Shown here piece by piece: positions 1 to 11,254 of a stretch of DNA of 64,000 bases. This DNA comes from Cryptomeria japonica (lineage: Eukaryota > Streptophyta > Pinopsida > Cupressales > Cupressaceae). Position numbers and translations under genes: made by a program. Under the pieces are notes generated by a model. That model ran no database searches. It was not told the origin of the DNA and saw nothing but the letters and a program-made list of their open reading frames with translations. The DNA is taken from assembly GCF_030272615.1 (NCBI RefSeq), contig NC_081406.1, forward strand, positions 139,153,361-139,217,360. Reading direction: 5' to 3'. Numbering within the stretch: the first letter of the stretch is position 1; each line of letters begins with the position of its first letter.

Positions 1-14
1 ACATAAAAATTGTA

Positions 15-101
15 TTATGTTTCTGGATATAACTGCATAACGTTTATTTGCATCAACATTTCGGATCACACTCCATGATCCATCATCAGGATGAGTGAGC
101 A
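15..101. repeat. Arm of a dispersed foldback/MITE-like repeat
   Basis: The stretch containing GCATCAACATTTCGGATCAC followed by CCATGATCCATCATCAGG recurs as one arm of the foldback at 50841-51036 and as a fragment near 53240-53285. Only one arm is visible here, so the element is either broken or starts outside the window. No coding capacity. It looks like a non-autonomous terminal-inverted-repeat element; the superfamily cannot be named from the sequence. Confidence 0.55.
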
Positions 102-394
102 AGGTCTGGATTTACTCTTTGTTTTCTACATATCTTTGTATTTTGATTAAAAAAAATTAAGTATTAAATAGTTTTTTAAAGTAAAGAATATATCAAGAAA
201 ACGCTTTTGAGTAGGAATCGAAATCCTTGCCACTCCTGGGAAAGCAGACACAAAGCTAAATACTGTTTATTCCAGGTCACAAAAATGGGTTTATAGTAAA
301 TAGAAACATGCTATTTTCAGGGATGGGGTTGCGAGTAGGGACCTTTATCAATTATACAAAAGCACAATGATGCAGATAGTTCTCTATCTCTATC

Positions 395-1075
395 TGCAAC
401 TTGCTAAACTCATTTCAGATATAAAAAACAATCGCAGCAGATTGAAAAGAATAAGGCAGAAAGAATTACGCAACTCTCAATAAATATCCATTGAATAACA
501 GAGCAATTTCACATCTGATTTATAATATGACAGCATAGTTTTATATATCTATCCCAACTATCCATCTAATAAACATGCATTTCTGAAAATACCCAGCGGC
601 AGGGTTCCCTGCAGGCTGCAGCCAATATGCAGCGAATGCCTGTTCCTTCCTATGAAAAAGGGTATCTATTTGAAAGATGCTGTTACCAACTTTTGAGTGG
701 AGATAGTCCATTTGCATCAAGTAATCGCCCCCCTAAATCAGGGTAACCATTGGCATATGTGGTGGCGCGGGTCACCAAGTGCCAAAAGGTTTTCTAACTA
801 AAGCAATTAACCCACGAACTCCCATGATCCCATCCTCTGCTTACAAGCTATCTCCAACAAACTACAAATGAAAGACTCCACCTTTGGTATGGAAACGCTA
901 CGTATTATTATTGCCATCAAGAAATTGAACAGCCAGGATATAACTGTTTATTACAGTTGGAAATAAAGGATGCATTCATTGTAATCACCAGTCTTCTGTT
1001 GAAAAACTTGAAACCACTAGTAAATGCTGCTGACTATTCAGTTACCCCCTATTCGTAGAATGATTTACATCATTC
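395..1075. repeat. Copy A of a ~0.7 kb direct duplication (unidentified origin)
   Basis: This block matches 2480-3165 almost end to end by eye, for example the shared stretches ATGACAGCATAGTTTTATAT, GAACTCCCATGATCCCATCC and CAGTCTTCTGTTGA. Both copies are interrupted by stops in every frame. On the minus strand the two copies share short peptide blocks (around QRMG.WEFVG), so the original may have been a coding exon plus 3' flank. I do not recognise the protein. No terminal repeats were seen. Confidence 0.6.
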
Positions 1076-2463
1076 TCCTCTTCTTTCAAAACTTTGAACC
1101 TTCTAGTTCAAAGCTAACTTACTTAAAACAAACCTTAAGAAATCTGAAACTCCAAGAAATTTGAGAATTCAATTATTATTATTTTTCTTTGATGTAGGAT
1201 TGCTTTTACCTGAAGATTTTTGCATCAAACATCTAGGTAAGAGTTCGGGCTAGATGGTAGAACCATCCTTTTAACCTATGGTAGAACCATCCTTTTGAGT
1301 TAAAGAATAAGGCCATAGCTTATTCTTGCACCGGATTAGATATCTCTGCAAGTTTTCACATCTTTTCTTCCTCTACTTCCAACTTCTTATTGAACCATAA
1401 ATTGCGCTCCTTTGTGAATTTGTCCTCTTTCTCTTTTTCCAGCTTCTTGTGGCCTTTGATCCACTTCTTGTGGTTCTTCTCCACCAAAAGTCATCATGGT
1501 TCTTCTTGTGGCTTGGCCAATCTTTTATTGCACTTGCACACAAACCATTAGAAACAAAAATCAAGTTAAGGTAATAAAAATCTCTCACAAGTGCGTTCAA
1601 ACAAAAAACAAGTTAAGGTAATAAAAATCTCTCACAAGTGCGTTCTCCTTTGTAAGACCAATTTTTATGGCTGTACTTTTTCTCTCAATCATTCTCAATT
1701 CTTCTCCAAGAAAGAGATGATCTTCTTCTCTCTTTTCATCAATTATAGGATTTTCAGAACATCTGCTCCTTGTTGGTTGTGATCTCTAAAACTAATAGTA
1801 CCATCTCTAATGTGGATTGCTTCCACCAGAACACCTTGGGTCTCCTCTTGTGATAGGCTGCATTGTTTTTCATTGCAGTCTTCAAACTTTTATCCTCTCA
1901 CAAGAACGCAACATCTTTGTCCCTCTCATCCTCTTTATCTTAATTCCATTCATTTAACTCCTCTTTCTCAAAATCTTTCCAAACCACTTTTATAAGGATC
2001 TTCCATTCGCTAATAATCCTACTAACTAATCAAGGGATTTGATCTTTCTCTATTTTTAATAGTTCATTCCTTGTATAATCTTAAGACTCTGCTTCCCTTT
2101 GTGAAAAAAGCTCTTGCTTATAGGTGAGTATTTGCATTCTCACAACCCTTTAAGGCCTTTGCTACAATTTTTCATTTTCTTTACTTTCCTTTTATTGCAT
2201 GTCTCGTACTATTCCAACATTGATCATAACTTCTCCAACTCAAACTCTAATTCTTACAACTCCTTTTATTGGTCCTTTGTTTCTGCCTCTGCTTTTGTGT
2301 TATTTTTTCTTCCAATTTAGTTATCCTCTTTCTTGCATTATAACACAGCTCTATCTTTATATCTATAGTCATAACCACAACTGCCGTCTGAAAAATTTAA
2401 CACTCTTCTCATTAATCCTCTACTCCCAGCATCTTACGATGCTTTGGTACCAAACTAATGACC
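1076..2463. other. Spacer between the two duplicated blocks; no gene recognised
   Basis: AT-rich DNA, pyrimidine-rich on the plus strand from about 1640 to 2350. It holds a short tandem duplication in which a 37-base segment starting CAAGTTAAGGTAATAAAAAT occurs at 1562-1598 and 1609-1645 (period 47). Several short open frames (60-100 codons) have biased, low-complexity composition and no recognisable domain, so none is called as a gene. Confidence 0.5.
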
Positions 2464-2479
2464 TCTCTATTTCTAATCT

Positions 2480-3165
2480 ACAACTTGCTCACTTCAAATA
2501 AAAACAAATGCAGCAGACTGAAAATAATAAAGTAGAATGACATATAACTTTCAACAAATATCCATTGAATAACAAAGCAATTACAGAAGATCTGATTTAT
2601 AATATGACAGCATAGTTTTATATATCCTATCGTAACTTTCCATCTAATAAATATGCATTGCTTAAAATACCCAGTGGTGGAGAGTTCCCTGCAGACTGCA
2701 GGCAATATGCATCAATGTCTGTTCCTTCTTAGAAAAAATGCCTCTATTTGAAAGGTGCTGTTGCCAACCATATCTTGTGAGTGGGGATCCAATCCATTAG
2801 TATAAAGTAACCACCCCTCTAAATCAGGGTAACATCTGGTATAAGTGGTGGGGTGGCTGTTACTTAGTGGTAAAAGGTTTTGTAATTGAAGCAATTAGCC
2901 TACGAACTCCCACAATCCCATCCTCTGCATCAAAACCATCTGTAACAAGCTGCAAATGAAAGAATCCTTCTCTAGCATGTAAACGCCACGTATTAAATTT
3001 CCATCAAAAATTTGAACAGCCAGGGTATAACTGTTGTTGACAGTTATAAAGAGACACCGCCATTCATTGTAACCAGCAGTCTTCTGTTGAGAACTTGAAA
3101 CCATTAGTAATTGCTGCTAACTGTTCAGCTACCCCCTATTTGTAGAATGGTTTACATCACACAAT
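2480..3165. repeat. Copy B of the ~0.7 kb direct duplication
   Basis: Diverged direct copy of 395-1075 in the same orientation. It keeps two open minus-strand stretches (2895-3104 and 2712-2894) that are adjacent and in register apart from one stop. This supports a decayed exon rather than pure spacer. The product is not recognised. The following 0.8 kb (3166-3984) contains nothing that can be assigned. Confidence 0.6.
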
Positions 3166-3984
3166 GTCTTCTAATCTGGTGAGTATTTATTCAGATTCAC
3201 AAAATGGTTTTCATAGGACATAGGGCTTAAGAAGTATAGAACATTAATAATCTTACCGTTCCCAATAGAAATACATGAGTTTTAAGTATTACATTTGTTC
3301 ATTCGAAGCATCAGTCTATGTGTACATAATGTTCTTCCACGGTTCAATTTAGAACTGGATTATTGACCTGAGTTTGAAAATCAATGGAGATTTTATTGGT
3401 AACATTAGAAATTATAACACACACTAATTTTGCCAAATTTTTGGTATGGCCGCTAAATTATAAAAAAAGAATATTTTATGTTGAACTTGCAATGAGAATC
3501 CGGTGTTTCAGCATCTATTTCCTTAAAAGTTAACTTTTTCCTTTTTTATGTATAAAATGCAACAGGCTGTCAAATTTCAAGGAAAAGATGGACGCCCCCT
3601 TTTAAGTCTCCAAGTCTCGGGGATGTGGAACCCTGATTTTTAATCAAAGTGTAAAAGCTGAATAGAACTTCAGAAAATTTAGAGAGTGTGTGGGACTTTT
3701 TCAAGAGCTGAAATTAAGTTTACCAAGTTAATCACAATATGTTCAGCAAATGTTGTATTCTCTAGAGTTATCTTTCCTTACTTGGTTGCTATTTTGACCT
3801 ATATTAATCAAAATTTCTCAATAATCAAACAAATGCTTGTTGTCTTAACTATTTTTCTCTTGTTAGAAAGCAAATTTTGGTTTTAATATTTCAGAAGACT
3901 TACATATACCTTTCTTTAACAAAAGCTTCTGTGCTAGGAGGGGATTTAGTAGTATTGGATAAGTGTTTCATACTTTTCATTTTT

Positions 3985-4790
3985 AACTAATTAAAAGAGA
4001 GGTAAAAATTTATTCAATCTTAAAAGGAGATACAAAGCAAGAAGGGTCAACTGTCCAACAGAGAAAGAGCATTACACAAGCCTGTCATTTCCAATAAGTG
4101 ATCTAACATATGAGACAATTCCAGACATAATTGTCCCCTATCTACAATATTCCACTTTTGCATTTGATCAGAGGTCCATTTGGCCATATAATCCACAACT
4201 CCAGTCCACTCCCAAGGAATGTGACTAGAAGTAACAGATTCCAAGTAACCACACAACCGAAGAATCTGTCTAATAACCAAAGCTAAGTGCCAACTAACAT
4301 CATCTAGATTCTGTCCGTTCAGCAAAGTCACCACCACTTGAGAATCAGATTCACAAATAATCCTTTTCTAACCAGGAACACAACTATGCTCCACAACATA
4401 CAAAATGGCAAGAGTTTCCATGAAATTATTTGTATGAAGACCTTATAAACAGAAAAAATAAATTGAACATCACCTGAGCTATCATGCCCAACGCCACCAA
4501 CACCAACATGACTAGGATTCCCTTGTGATGAACCATCAATGTTAATTTTCAAAACTCCTTGAGGATGAGGGGACCAACGACCCTCCCGATTTATCTTCCG
4601 CAAAGGATGTTTGCATCTATTTCGCATGACCTGTCTAGGACCCATCAGAACACCTCCCTGAAGAGGAAAATTGAGACTATTGCAAATATCAACATTTCTA
4701 GGATCCACACCTCTAGCTAAATCACATTTAGCCGAGACAGTCTCATGAAGAGAATGAATAATTTTCCACCACAAATATTGAACAATCATC
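3985..4790 (-). pseudogene. 5'-truncated LINE (non-LTR retrotransposon) tail with RNase H domain
   Basis: On the minus strand the frame starting near 4789 contains NINIDGSSQGNP-type sequence typical of the RNase H domain at the end of plant LINE ORF2 (first catalytic Asp within INIDGS). After a stop and frame change near 4330-4400 it continues as CESDSQVVV (a further catalytic Asp) and a terminal segment ending at 4047. Downstream (minus) lies TTGAATAAATTTTTACC, an AATAAA-bearing 3' end near 3990. The reverse transcriptase and everything 5' are missing, as usual for aborted LINE insertions. The frameshift and internal stop mean it is dead. Confidence 0.75.
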
Positions 4791-6973
4791 CTTGCATCAT
4801 GAAAAATGTGCTTGTTTATATCTGCACATGCTTAAGAGTGAAAGAAGAGAGCTTTATTGCTGTATTGGAGAACTGTTGAGCTTTTGCCTCAGTGAAAAAA
4901 ATTACTGTGCTGGGTTTTGGCCTAAAATATTTTCCCAAGAAAAAATATACTATGTATTGTCTTTATTTTGTATTTGATCTATTATTGTTTCAAATTGTAT
5001 GCATACAACTTCTTTTATATGGGCTTCACAGGCTTCTTTTTATCTACAAATAAGTCTTATATTCATTTTGGAGGGTTCTTAGCAATCAAAGATACAGATA
5101 GCCAGACATGGAAAAATCAGGAAGGATTAGATTATTACATCTGTATGATTTTGAGTCTGTAGAATTGTTGAATGTTTTGACTTGGGTTGACTTCTACATG
5201 ATGGAGAGATGTTTTGCAGAGCAATGTTTACCTAAATTTTGTTAAAAGTAGGGAGCATAATAAACATTCGTTATGCTATATGCCCAATTTGTTGCTTTTG
5301 TATATTCAAGATATGAAATACAATATATTGTTGTTTTCTTTAAATAAATTGTAGCTTGCATGGAAAAACCATAGTCCATTGCTTTTTGTCATAGTTACAT
5401 TGCCAGTTGTATGTTTTGCATGGACGATTTTTCTTTAAATTTTGAGGATGTAGAGCAGTCAAATAGTATATTCACAGGGTAATAATCTAATCAATAGAGT
5501 GAATGAAAAGGGAAAACAAGAAGTGAGGAAGCATGATAATGAATCCAATAGAGAGATCTGAAACATTGGATGCTAATTTTCATATGCAGTTGCTTCCAGA
5601 AGCCACTAACATCGTGGAACATTGCAAATAGCTTAATTAGACAACCTAAAAACTAGAAGGATGAGAATAACAAGGCAAATGTTTGCAATGCTTGATGAGG
5701 GGAAGAGAATCTTATGGGTGGGAACCAATAGTTGGATTAAAAAAACACCATGAACAGACCACATATTCTCTTGAATAGGGATTGAACTTGTTCTTCAGAT
5801 CGAGGAATTTTGGAAGCAAGAGGTGATCGCTACATTGGAGTTTCAATCAATTTTTATAGGACCATGTGTACTGACTACCTTGTGGTGATCTATTTGATCT
5901 ATTTGCAATATGAAAATCCATAGAACTTTTGTTTCATTTTTACTATCAATCATAGTTACAAGAATTGTTACGACTTGTTTGAACTTGGGTATTCTCGAGT
6001 CAAGCCAACCAAACCAAGGCCTATTATATCATGAGCTCAGACTTGTCAAGTCTTCTAGATTCGTTAGACTTGGTGAGTCCGAAAAAGTAGACTTATGAGG
6101 ATGGTTAAAAGGATAAAATTATGAAAATTGGTATGTGTCATGAAGGTCCGTGTGGTTTTAGTTTGGACTTTGGGCTTGGTTATAGGGACTCCATTTCTTG
6201 ACCTTGTCTTGTATCACGGTAGGAAGTGCACTCAAGGCACCGTCCCTTGACCCCATTGGGGGCATTGGCCTTTGACCTCGGTCCGAGTACTATTCCCAAA
6301 CCCCTGCTCTAATTTTAAAAAACAAAAAACAATGAAAATCATTTTGAGCCATGCTGAATGTAAGAACAACATTTTTTTCACTCTTTTAACTTTTTTCCAA
6401 TTAATTTCTAATAATTAAATTCCATTTGTACCTAAAATTTGCTAAGTCAAGTTCTATCCTAATTCCTAAGCAATGCTCCTAAGGCTGTAGCAGCATTCTC
6501 AAACTTGTTTGAGATACAAGCACATGACTGACGTAGAGCTAGCAATGTTGGACTGAAGGATACAAGCTCCTTCCTACCATAGTTCATGATTTCATATTGT
6601 GATTTCCTACCATAGTTCATGATTTCATATTGTGATTTTCGTTTGTGATACCATGGACATCATAATCTACAAGTTTTGTACACCTAAAACACTTGATAAT
6701 ATTTATATGTTAAAAAATGTTGTTTCTTTTAGTTAAAAGTTACTTTTAGATTCATATGATCGATGTATACTTGTGTATGTGATCAAAGTAGCTTTTATTT
6801 GATTAGTTTATTGGGTCTTTAAAGTTTATTTATCTAAGAGTGCATGATATTAAGTTGTAAATCCTTAAAAATCTATATATTTCATGATTTTTTCAATTTG
6901 CTGAAACTTAACCAAGTCTGAGTCCAGATCAAAACCAGCTTGCTGAGTCTGAGCCGAGTACTGACATTAAGTT
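4791..6973. other. Intergenic DNA; no gene recognised
   Basis: AT-rich sequence without convincing coding frames. A 33-base tandem duplication (TTCCTACCATAGTTCATGAT at 6571 and 6604) is present. Around 5980-6090 and 6900-6965 there are repeated GAGTC/GAGTCCGAG-type motifs that may mark the two ends of an unidentified ~1 kb insertion sitting directly upstream of the rhomboid-like frame, but I could not define termini. Confidence 0.4.
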
Positions 6974-7747
6974 ATGGCTAATAGCATCAGTATTTGGAAT
7001 TTTGGATTGCAGGATTTTGATCCAAAACAATGGTTCCTCTCCATATTTCATTATGCGAGCAAGGAGCAATTTGCATACCAATTTTTTTCTCTCCTATGCA
7101 AGGGTACACTGTTGGAGAGGTCCGTAGGAAGCAAAAGGTTTGCGTCAGGCCTCCTTACTTTATTTCTTATCAATGAGGGAATGAAAGTCATGGCAGTGAA
7201 AGGTTGGCAACTATGGGGTGCAGCAATCATATATTCTTCAATCTGCCATGGTCAATCGTGGAAAATTCTTTTTGGCATGTATGGATTTATTCTATGTGCT
7301 TACCAAAACTGGAAAGCATTGGTTATAGCGGCAACTTTTGCAGCAGAGCTGACATTCGTATATTTCTTTTACCCTGTGATACCTATGTCTAGTCCTGTTT
7401 GTGGCACCCTTGAAGGTTTGTTATGCTCTTATGCACCTCAGTTAGCCATTTATTGTTGGAAAATGGCTCATAACTGTGTGACACATCCTTTGCCAATGAT
7501 GCATGAGAACCTTGACCCAAGAGTTTGGAATTGTCAATCCTGCAATTCTGAAAATGGAGTGTATCTAGCTGCTTGTGAGAGATGTGAGGCACCTCGTGGG
7601 CATATTGCTTATTCAAATTCTGTTGTAGATGATCAACAAAACAGGGTGACCTTTGACATAACGGAGCGGGTTTGGATTTGCAGGTGTTGCTCATCTCAGA
7701 ATGGAGTGTATGTTCCTGTTTGTGAAACTTGTTGGACAACACGCTGA
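6974..7747 (+). CDS. Rhomboid-like membrane protein with two RanBP2 zinc fingers, catalytic residues lost
   Basis: A 257-residue intronless frame. Residues ~20-155 align with the rhomboid membrane core of plant RBL14-like proteins: FYH-type segment (FLSIFHYASK), the loop KGTLLERSVGS, and several hydrophobic segments. The GxSG nucleophile loop appears as G93-Q-S95-W96, with Gly after Ser replaced. The His of the family's GH-L-CG helix is P141 in SPVCG. Both features predict no protease activity. The C-terminus has two textbook RanBP2 fingers, WxCx2Cx3Nx6Cx2C: C187/C190/C201/C204 and C236/C239/C250/C253. An in-frame TAA sits immediately upstream (6968-6970), so ATG 6974 is the first possible start here. 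Compared with the family, the first ~60 residues including an initial membrane helix are absent. That suggests a truncated retrocopy or a last exon with its 5' exons elsewhere. Expressed pseudoprotease and decaying copy are both possible. Confidence 0.7.
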   Translation: MANSISIWNFGLQDFDPKQWFLSIFHYASKEQFAYQFFSLLCKGTLLERSVGSKRFASGLLTLFLINEGMKVMAVKGWQLWGAAIIYSSICHGQSWKILFGMYGFILCAYQNWKALVIAATFAAELTFVYFFYPVIPMSSPVCGTLEGLLCSYAPQLAIYCWKMAHNCVTHPLPMMHENLDPRVWNCQSCNSENGVYLAACERCEAPRGHIAYSNSVVDDQQNRVTFDITERVWICRCCSSQNGVYVPVCETCWTTR

Positions 7748-7820
7748 TGCACCACTGAATATGGAATTAAATCTGATGTTAGTATTGTTTGAAACTGCCC
7801 TGTTTTTGTGAGAAAGAGGA

Positions 7821-7967
7821 AATAAATGTTGTCTACTAGCTCTTTTAGATCTTAGAGAGTTAAATTAGAAATCTTTTTCGTTGCTGATGCCTTTTGGCGT
7901 TATATAGGAATGCATTTGGTTAGATTGAAGGTTAGAGCATTATGTAAATTCTTATTACAGAAATAAA
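7821..7967 (+). promoter_or_regulatory. Candidate polyadenylation signals after the rhomboid-like frame
   Basis: AATAAA occurs at 7821-7826 and again at 7962-7967, about 75 and 215 bases past the stop codon. These are plausible plant 3'-end signals, but AATAAA is common in AT-rich DNA, so support is weak. Confidence 0.3.
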
Positions 7968-10050
7968 GGATATTTTGTGTGTTTTCTGTTTTATTTTAAA
8001 TGATTTTCTGTTTTCCGTTTTATTATCTGCTGTATGTGTTTACATAGTTTTAATACTTTGGTTCCAGTTTCTAGTTTGAATATGAATTATAGGATCAGGA
8101 AATCCAGATCTGAGTTTCAATCTGCAGGAACAGAGGTTCGTCTGCTTTAGACGCCCACTCTCTAAGTAGAACAGAATGTTAAAAATCTGTAAGCAGAATA
8201 GAATGCAAAAAATCATGTTCTGTTCATCCTAGCTCTTTCCATATCAAAGGTTGTCAATTTCTTTGAACATGGAAAGGTTTTCAGTTTCAACTTTAAAGTT
8301 TACATACAGATTCCATGATTCAGATTTGCTAGAGAGTACCGCATTAGTGAGTGCCTACAAAGGCAGTAATTTTGGTTTTCTTCTTCAGATTAATAGACAA
8401 AGTGGAACAGACTGTGACCCCTACTTTCATGTTTGTTCATTGGAATCAAAGTCTATAATTTTGAGACTTATATTGGAAATTGTTGTATTATACATAAGAG
8501 ATAGGGTTTCATGATTGATAGGTGACAAAATTTCAATAAGAATTCCTATAAAAAATTGTCACAGTTTTGGCCTTTATTTGTATGCATATGAAGTTTATTG
8601 TTGGAGGGTTTATAGAGAAAGTAACAGTGAGGAAATAGGAAGGTAGATGTAGAAGTTTCTGTTATTCAAGAATACGTGTAGAGCTAAAAATGGTGAAGGA
8701 TGAAAGGTATTTAGAAGAGGAAGAATTGCAGTGATGTGATAGCAACATTTATAATGAATCACAACTGTTTAATGCGGATGACTGATGCAGGAGCATCCAG
8801 ACAAACTAGCAATCTGTATTGCAAAAAGTCTGGTTTGTTTTAATAATTGAGCATATTGTGTAATTTGTAACTTGGTCCTGTCAATTGCTCCAAAATTCAC
8901 TCTGTTGCAGTCCCTTAATTTATGCCGGAATCAATATAATTTCGAAAAACAAACAACTGACAGATAAATCTCTTTAGGTGTAGACACTTTCTCTGAAGTC
9001 AGAGATTCAACACTCATGTTTCTATCAAATTCAATAAATTGAGGTATAAAAAAATATATAGGTGGCTGCATCAGAGCTGCATCTGATAGCGCTCTACTAA
9101 CGCTGACTCATAATTACAATCATGATTATAATCACTTCAACTGTTTAAATCTGGGCTAGAGCGAGAGAGGTCCAGAGGTTGGGAGCTCCAGTCTTTTTGA
9201 ATGTTTTTCAAAATTGATAAAAGAATGGGGATACGGAGTTAAGAAAGCTCTTAAGAGAAAATGAGGATATATTTGATCTAGTTCTTTTATCTTATTTTAT
9301 AAAAGAATTCATTTTATAATTGAGAACAACAATTTATTTGTTGTAAGATTTTATTTGTCTAAATTTAGACTAACTATTTGACAAATTGTCTCAATGGAAG
9401 AAAATTGTTTAAAGTTGTGCACATTTCTTATTTTATGGATTAGTTTATATGCACTTCGATCTTTATGGATTGCACTCCAAGCTCTATGGAATGAATCTGC
9501 ACCTTACAAGTTTCGAAATTTGCTCAACAAATAGTGAATGCCTAATGAAAGATCTAAATTGCTTATAGTCTTTGATTGTTGGGTTGATTTATCTATGTCT
9601 ATTTTGATAAATCTATGCTTGGAGAACATCAAAGTATCATATTTGATCATGGTAAATGTATTTTGTTTCATTTAAGTTTGTTGATGTGTTTTTGCATGAG
9701 AGAAAATTACTTGACTTGTATGTTTTACATCATTACATTGAATGTGGTTTCCTACTTCAATGAATTTTTTTTCATTAGCTTGATCACCAATTCTTGATTA
9801 GAGTGTGGCTGTATCCTAAGGATAGCTTCAGAAGAATGAAGTGTAGAAATATTATCCATTGAAGTGTAGAAATATTATCCATTGGTAAAAGGTGGAAGGA
9901 GAGCAACATCTTCTAGCACGTGTTTGATTGGTGAAAGGGAGGATCTAGACTACATGAATTAATCTAAATCAATCTTTTCCTATCAAACATTGGAACACAA
10001 AATCAACCAAGGGGTTGTGCTTGATTACTATCCTCAAGGAAGAGCCAAGC
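7968..10050. other. Intergenic DNA; no gene recognised
   Basis: No coding frame with a recognisable domain. One open frame at 8251-8514 (87 codons) resembles nothing I know. A 23-base tandem duplication (GAAGTGTAGAAATATTATCC at 9838 and 9861) is present. Confidence 0.45.
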
Positions 10051-10059
10051 TGGTTGGTG

Positions 10060-11254
10060 GGTTTGGTTCCTTTATTGTAATTACAAGGATTGATGGATGA
10101 TGCAAAGAACTAGGCTAACAATGATAAAATTAAGCGAACTAACTAAATACAAATGCTTTAGAATGGATAGACAAAAATGGAAAGAAAAACTAGAAAGATG
10201 ACATAGAGAGGAACTTGGCACAAAATATTAGGGCACATTGGCAAGGACACTAATGCATCATTTTGAAGTTCGAAAGATATAAAAAATTAGGGCTGCCTAT
10301 CGATACAAACTCAACACAGTCTATATACTTGTGACATGAAAGAATAGGTAATCAATATTCAAATATACCTGAATAATTAGGATAACCTAATCTATGTATG
10401 ATAAATTAGGAAAGGAAAGAGATAGGGTTTTAGAAGACTCCAAAAGGCTCAAGATGTCAAATCTTCCTCCCACCATAGCAATCTAGACACTTGGAAAATG
10501 AAAAGGGAAAACAATTGTGCTGCATAAGGGCTTGCCTTGATCAAACTCCATGTTTGATATTCCCACCTCCACAAGAAAAATGATGATGATGATAAAGAGT
10601 GCATTCTCATGATGAGAAGAGGCAAAGTAAACGGTAATAATGATGAACAATTACAAAAATCTTAGCACATAAATGCAGAGTCCTTGTTGGATCTAGGTTA
10701 ACACACCAATCACATGTAAGGAGAAGCAAGGTGCTTCCTTGAGATCTTGCAAGTTTTAGTGCATACCATAATAACAACAATAATGAACAATAAGCATCAA
10801 ACAATAATTCAACAAAGCTTTAGTGTAATAGAAGAATTTATAAATTTGTAGATTGTAAATTGTAAATTGCAAAACTTCTTGTGTGCTTGTATTATATCTT
10901 GTCCTTTTTTTCTATAGATTTTCCATTTTTATCTCATGTGAATTAGGGAGAAGGTTGCTTATATATGAAACTAAGAATATCTTCAAGTAAATCATTAAGG
11001 TGCATCCAATAAGCAAGGCCATGCCCTTTAATGCCATGTGGACGATATTTGAATTCCAATCCTTTAGCATGTACGGTTGAGATGCTAGCACTCTGCACTA
11101 GTGTTTAGACATAATTTGCTTTGAAAGGGCCCAATAACCAAAATTTCCAAAAAAGATGATGAAACAAGCACATTTAAACATAATCAAACACACACACTAA
11201 ATCGAGTGTCAAAGCTAGCATTAAATTGTAAGCGATGATAATTTACAATGTTAC
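10060..11254 (-). repeat. Possible 3' LTR of the minus-strand gypsy relic (far end undefined)
   Basis: Reading the minus strand, a G-rich polypurine-like tract (AGTGGGGGCTAGA) is followed immediately by TGTAACATTGTAAATT, which has the form of a polypurine tract next to an LTR start at 11254. About 0.3 kb further in lies CATATATAAGCAACC, a plausible TATA box. I could not find the matching 5' LTR beyond 23.4 kb, nor the CA terminus on the left, so the left boundary given here is a guess. Confidence 0.35.

Noticed and set aside
7389-7742. 117-codon minus-strand frame
   Set aside because: Antisense shadow of the rhomboid/zinc-finger frame, which has clear domains.
8251-8514. 87-codon plus-strand frame after the rhomboid-like gene
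   Set aside because: No recognised domain, no supporting signals, length plausible by chance.
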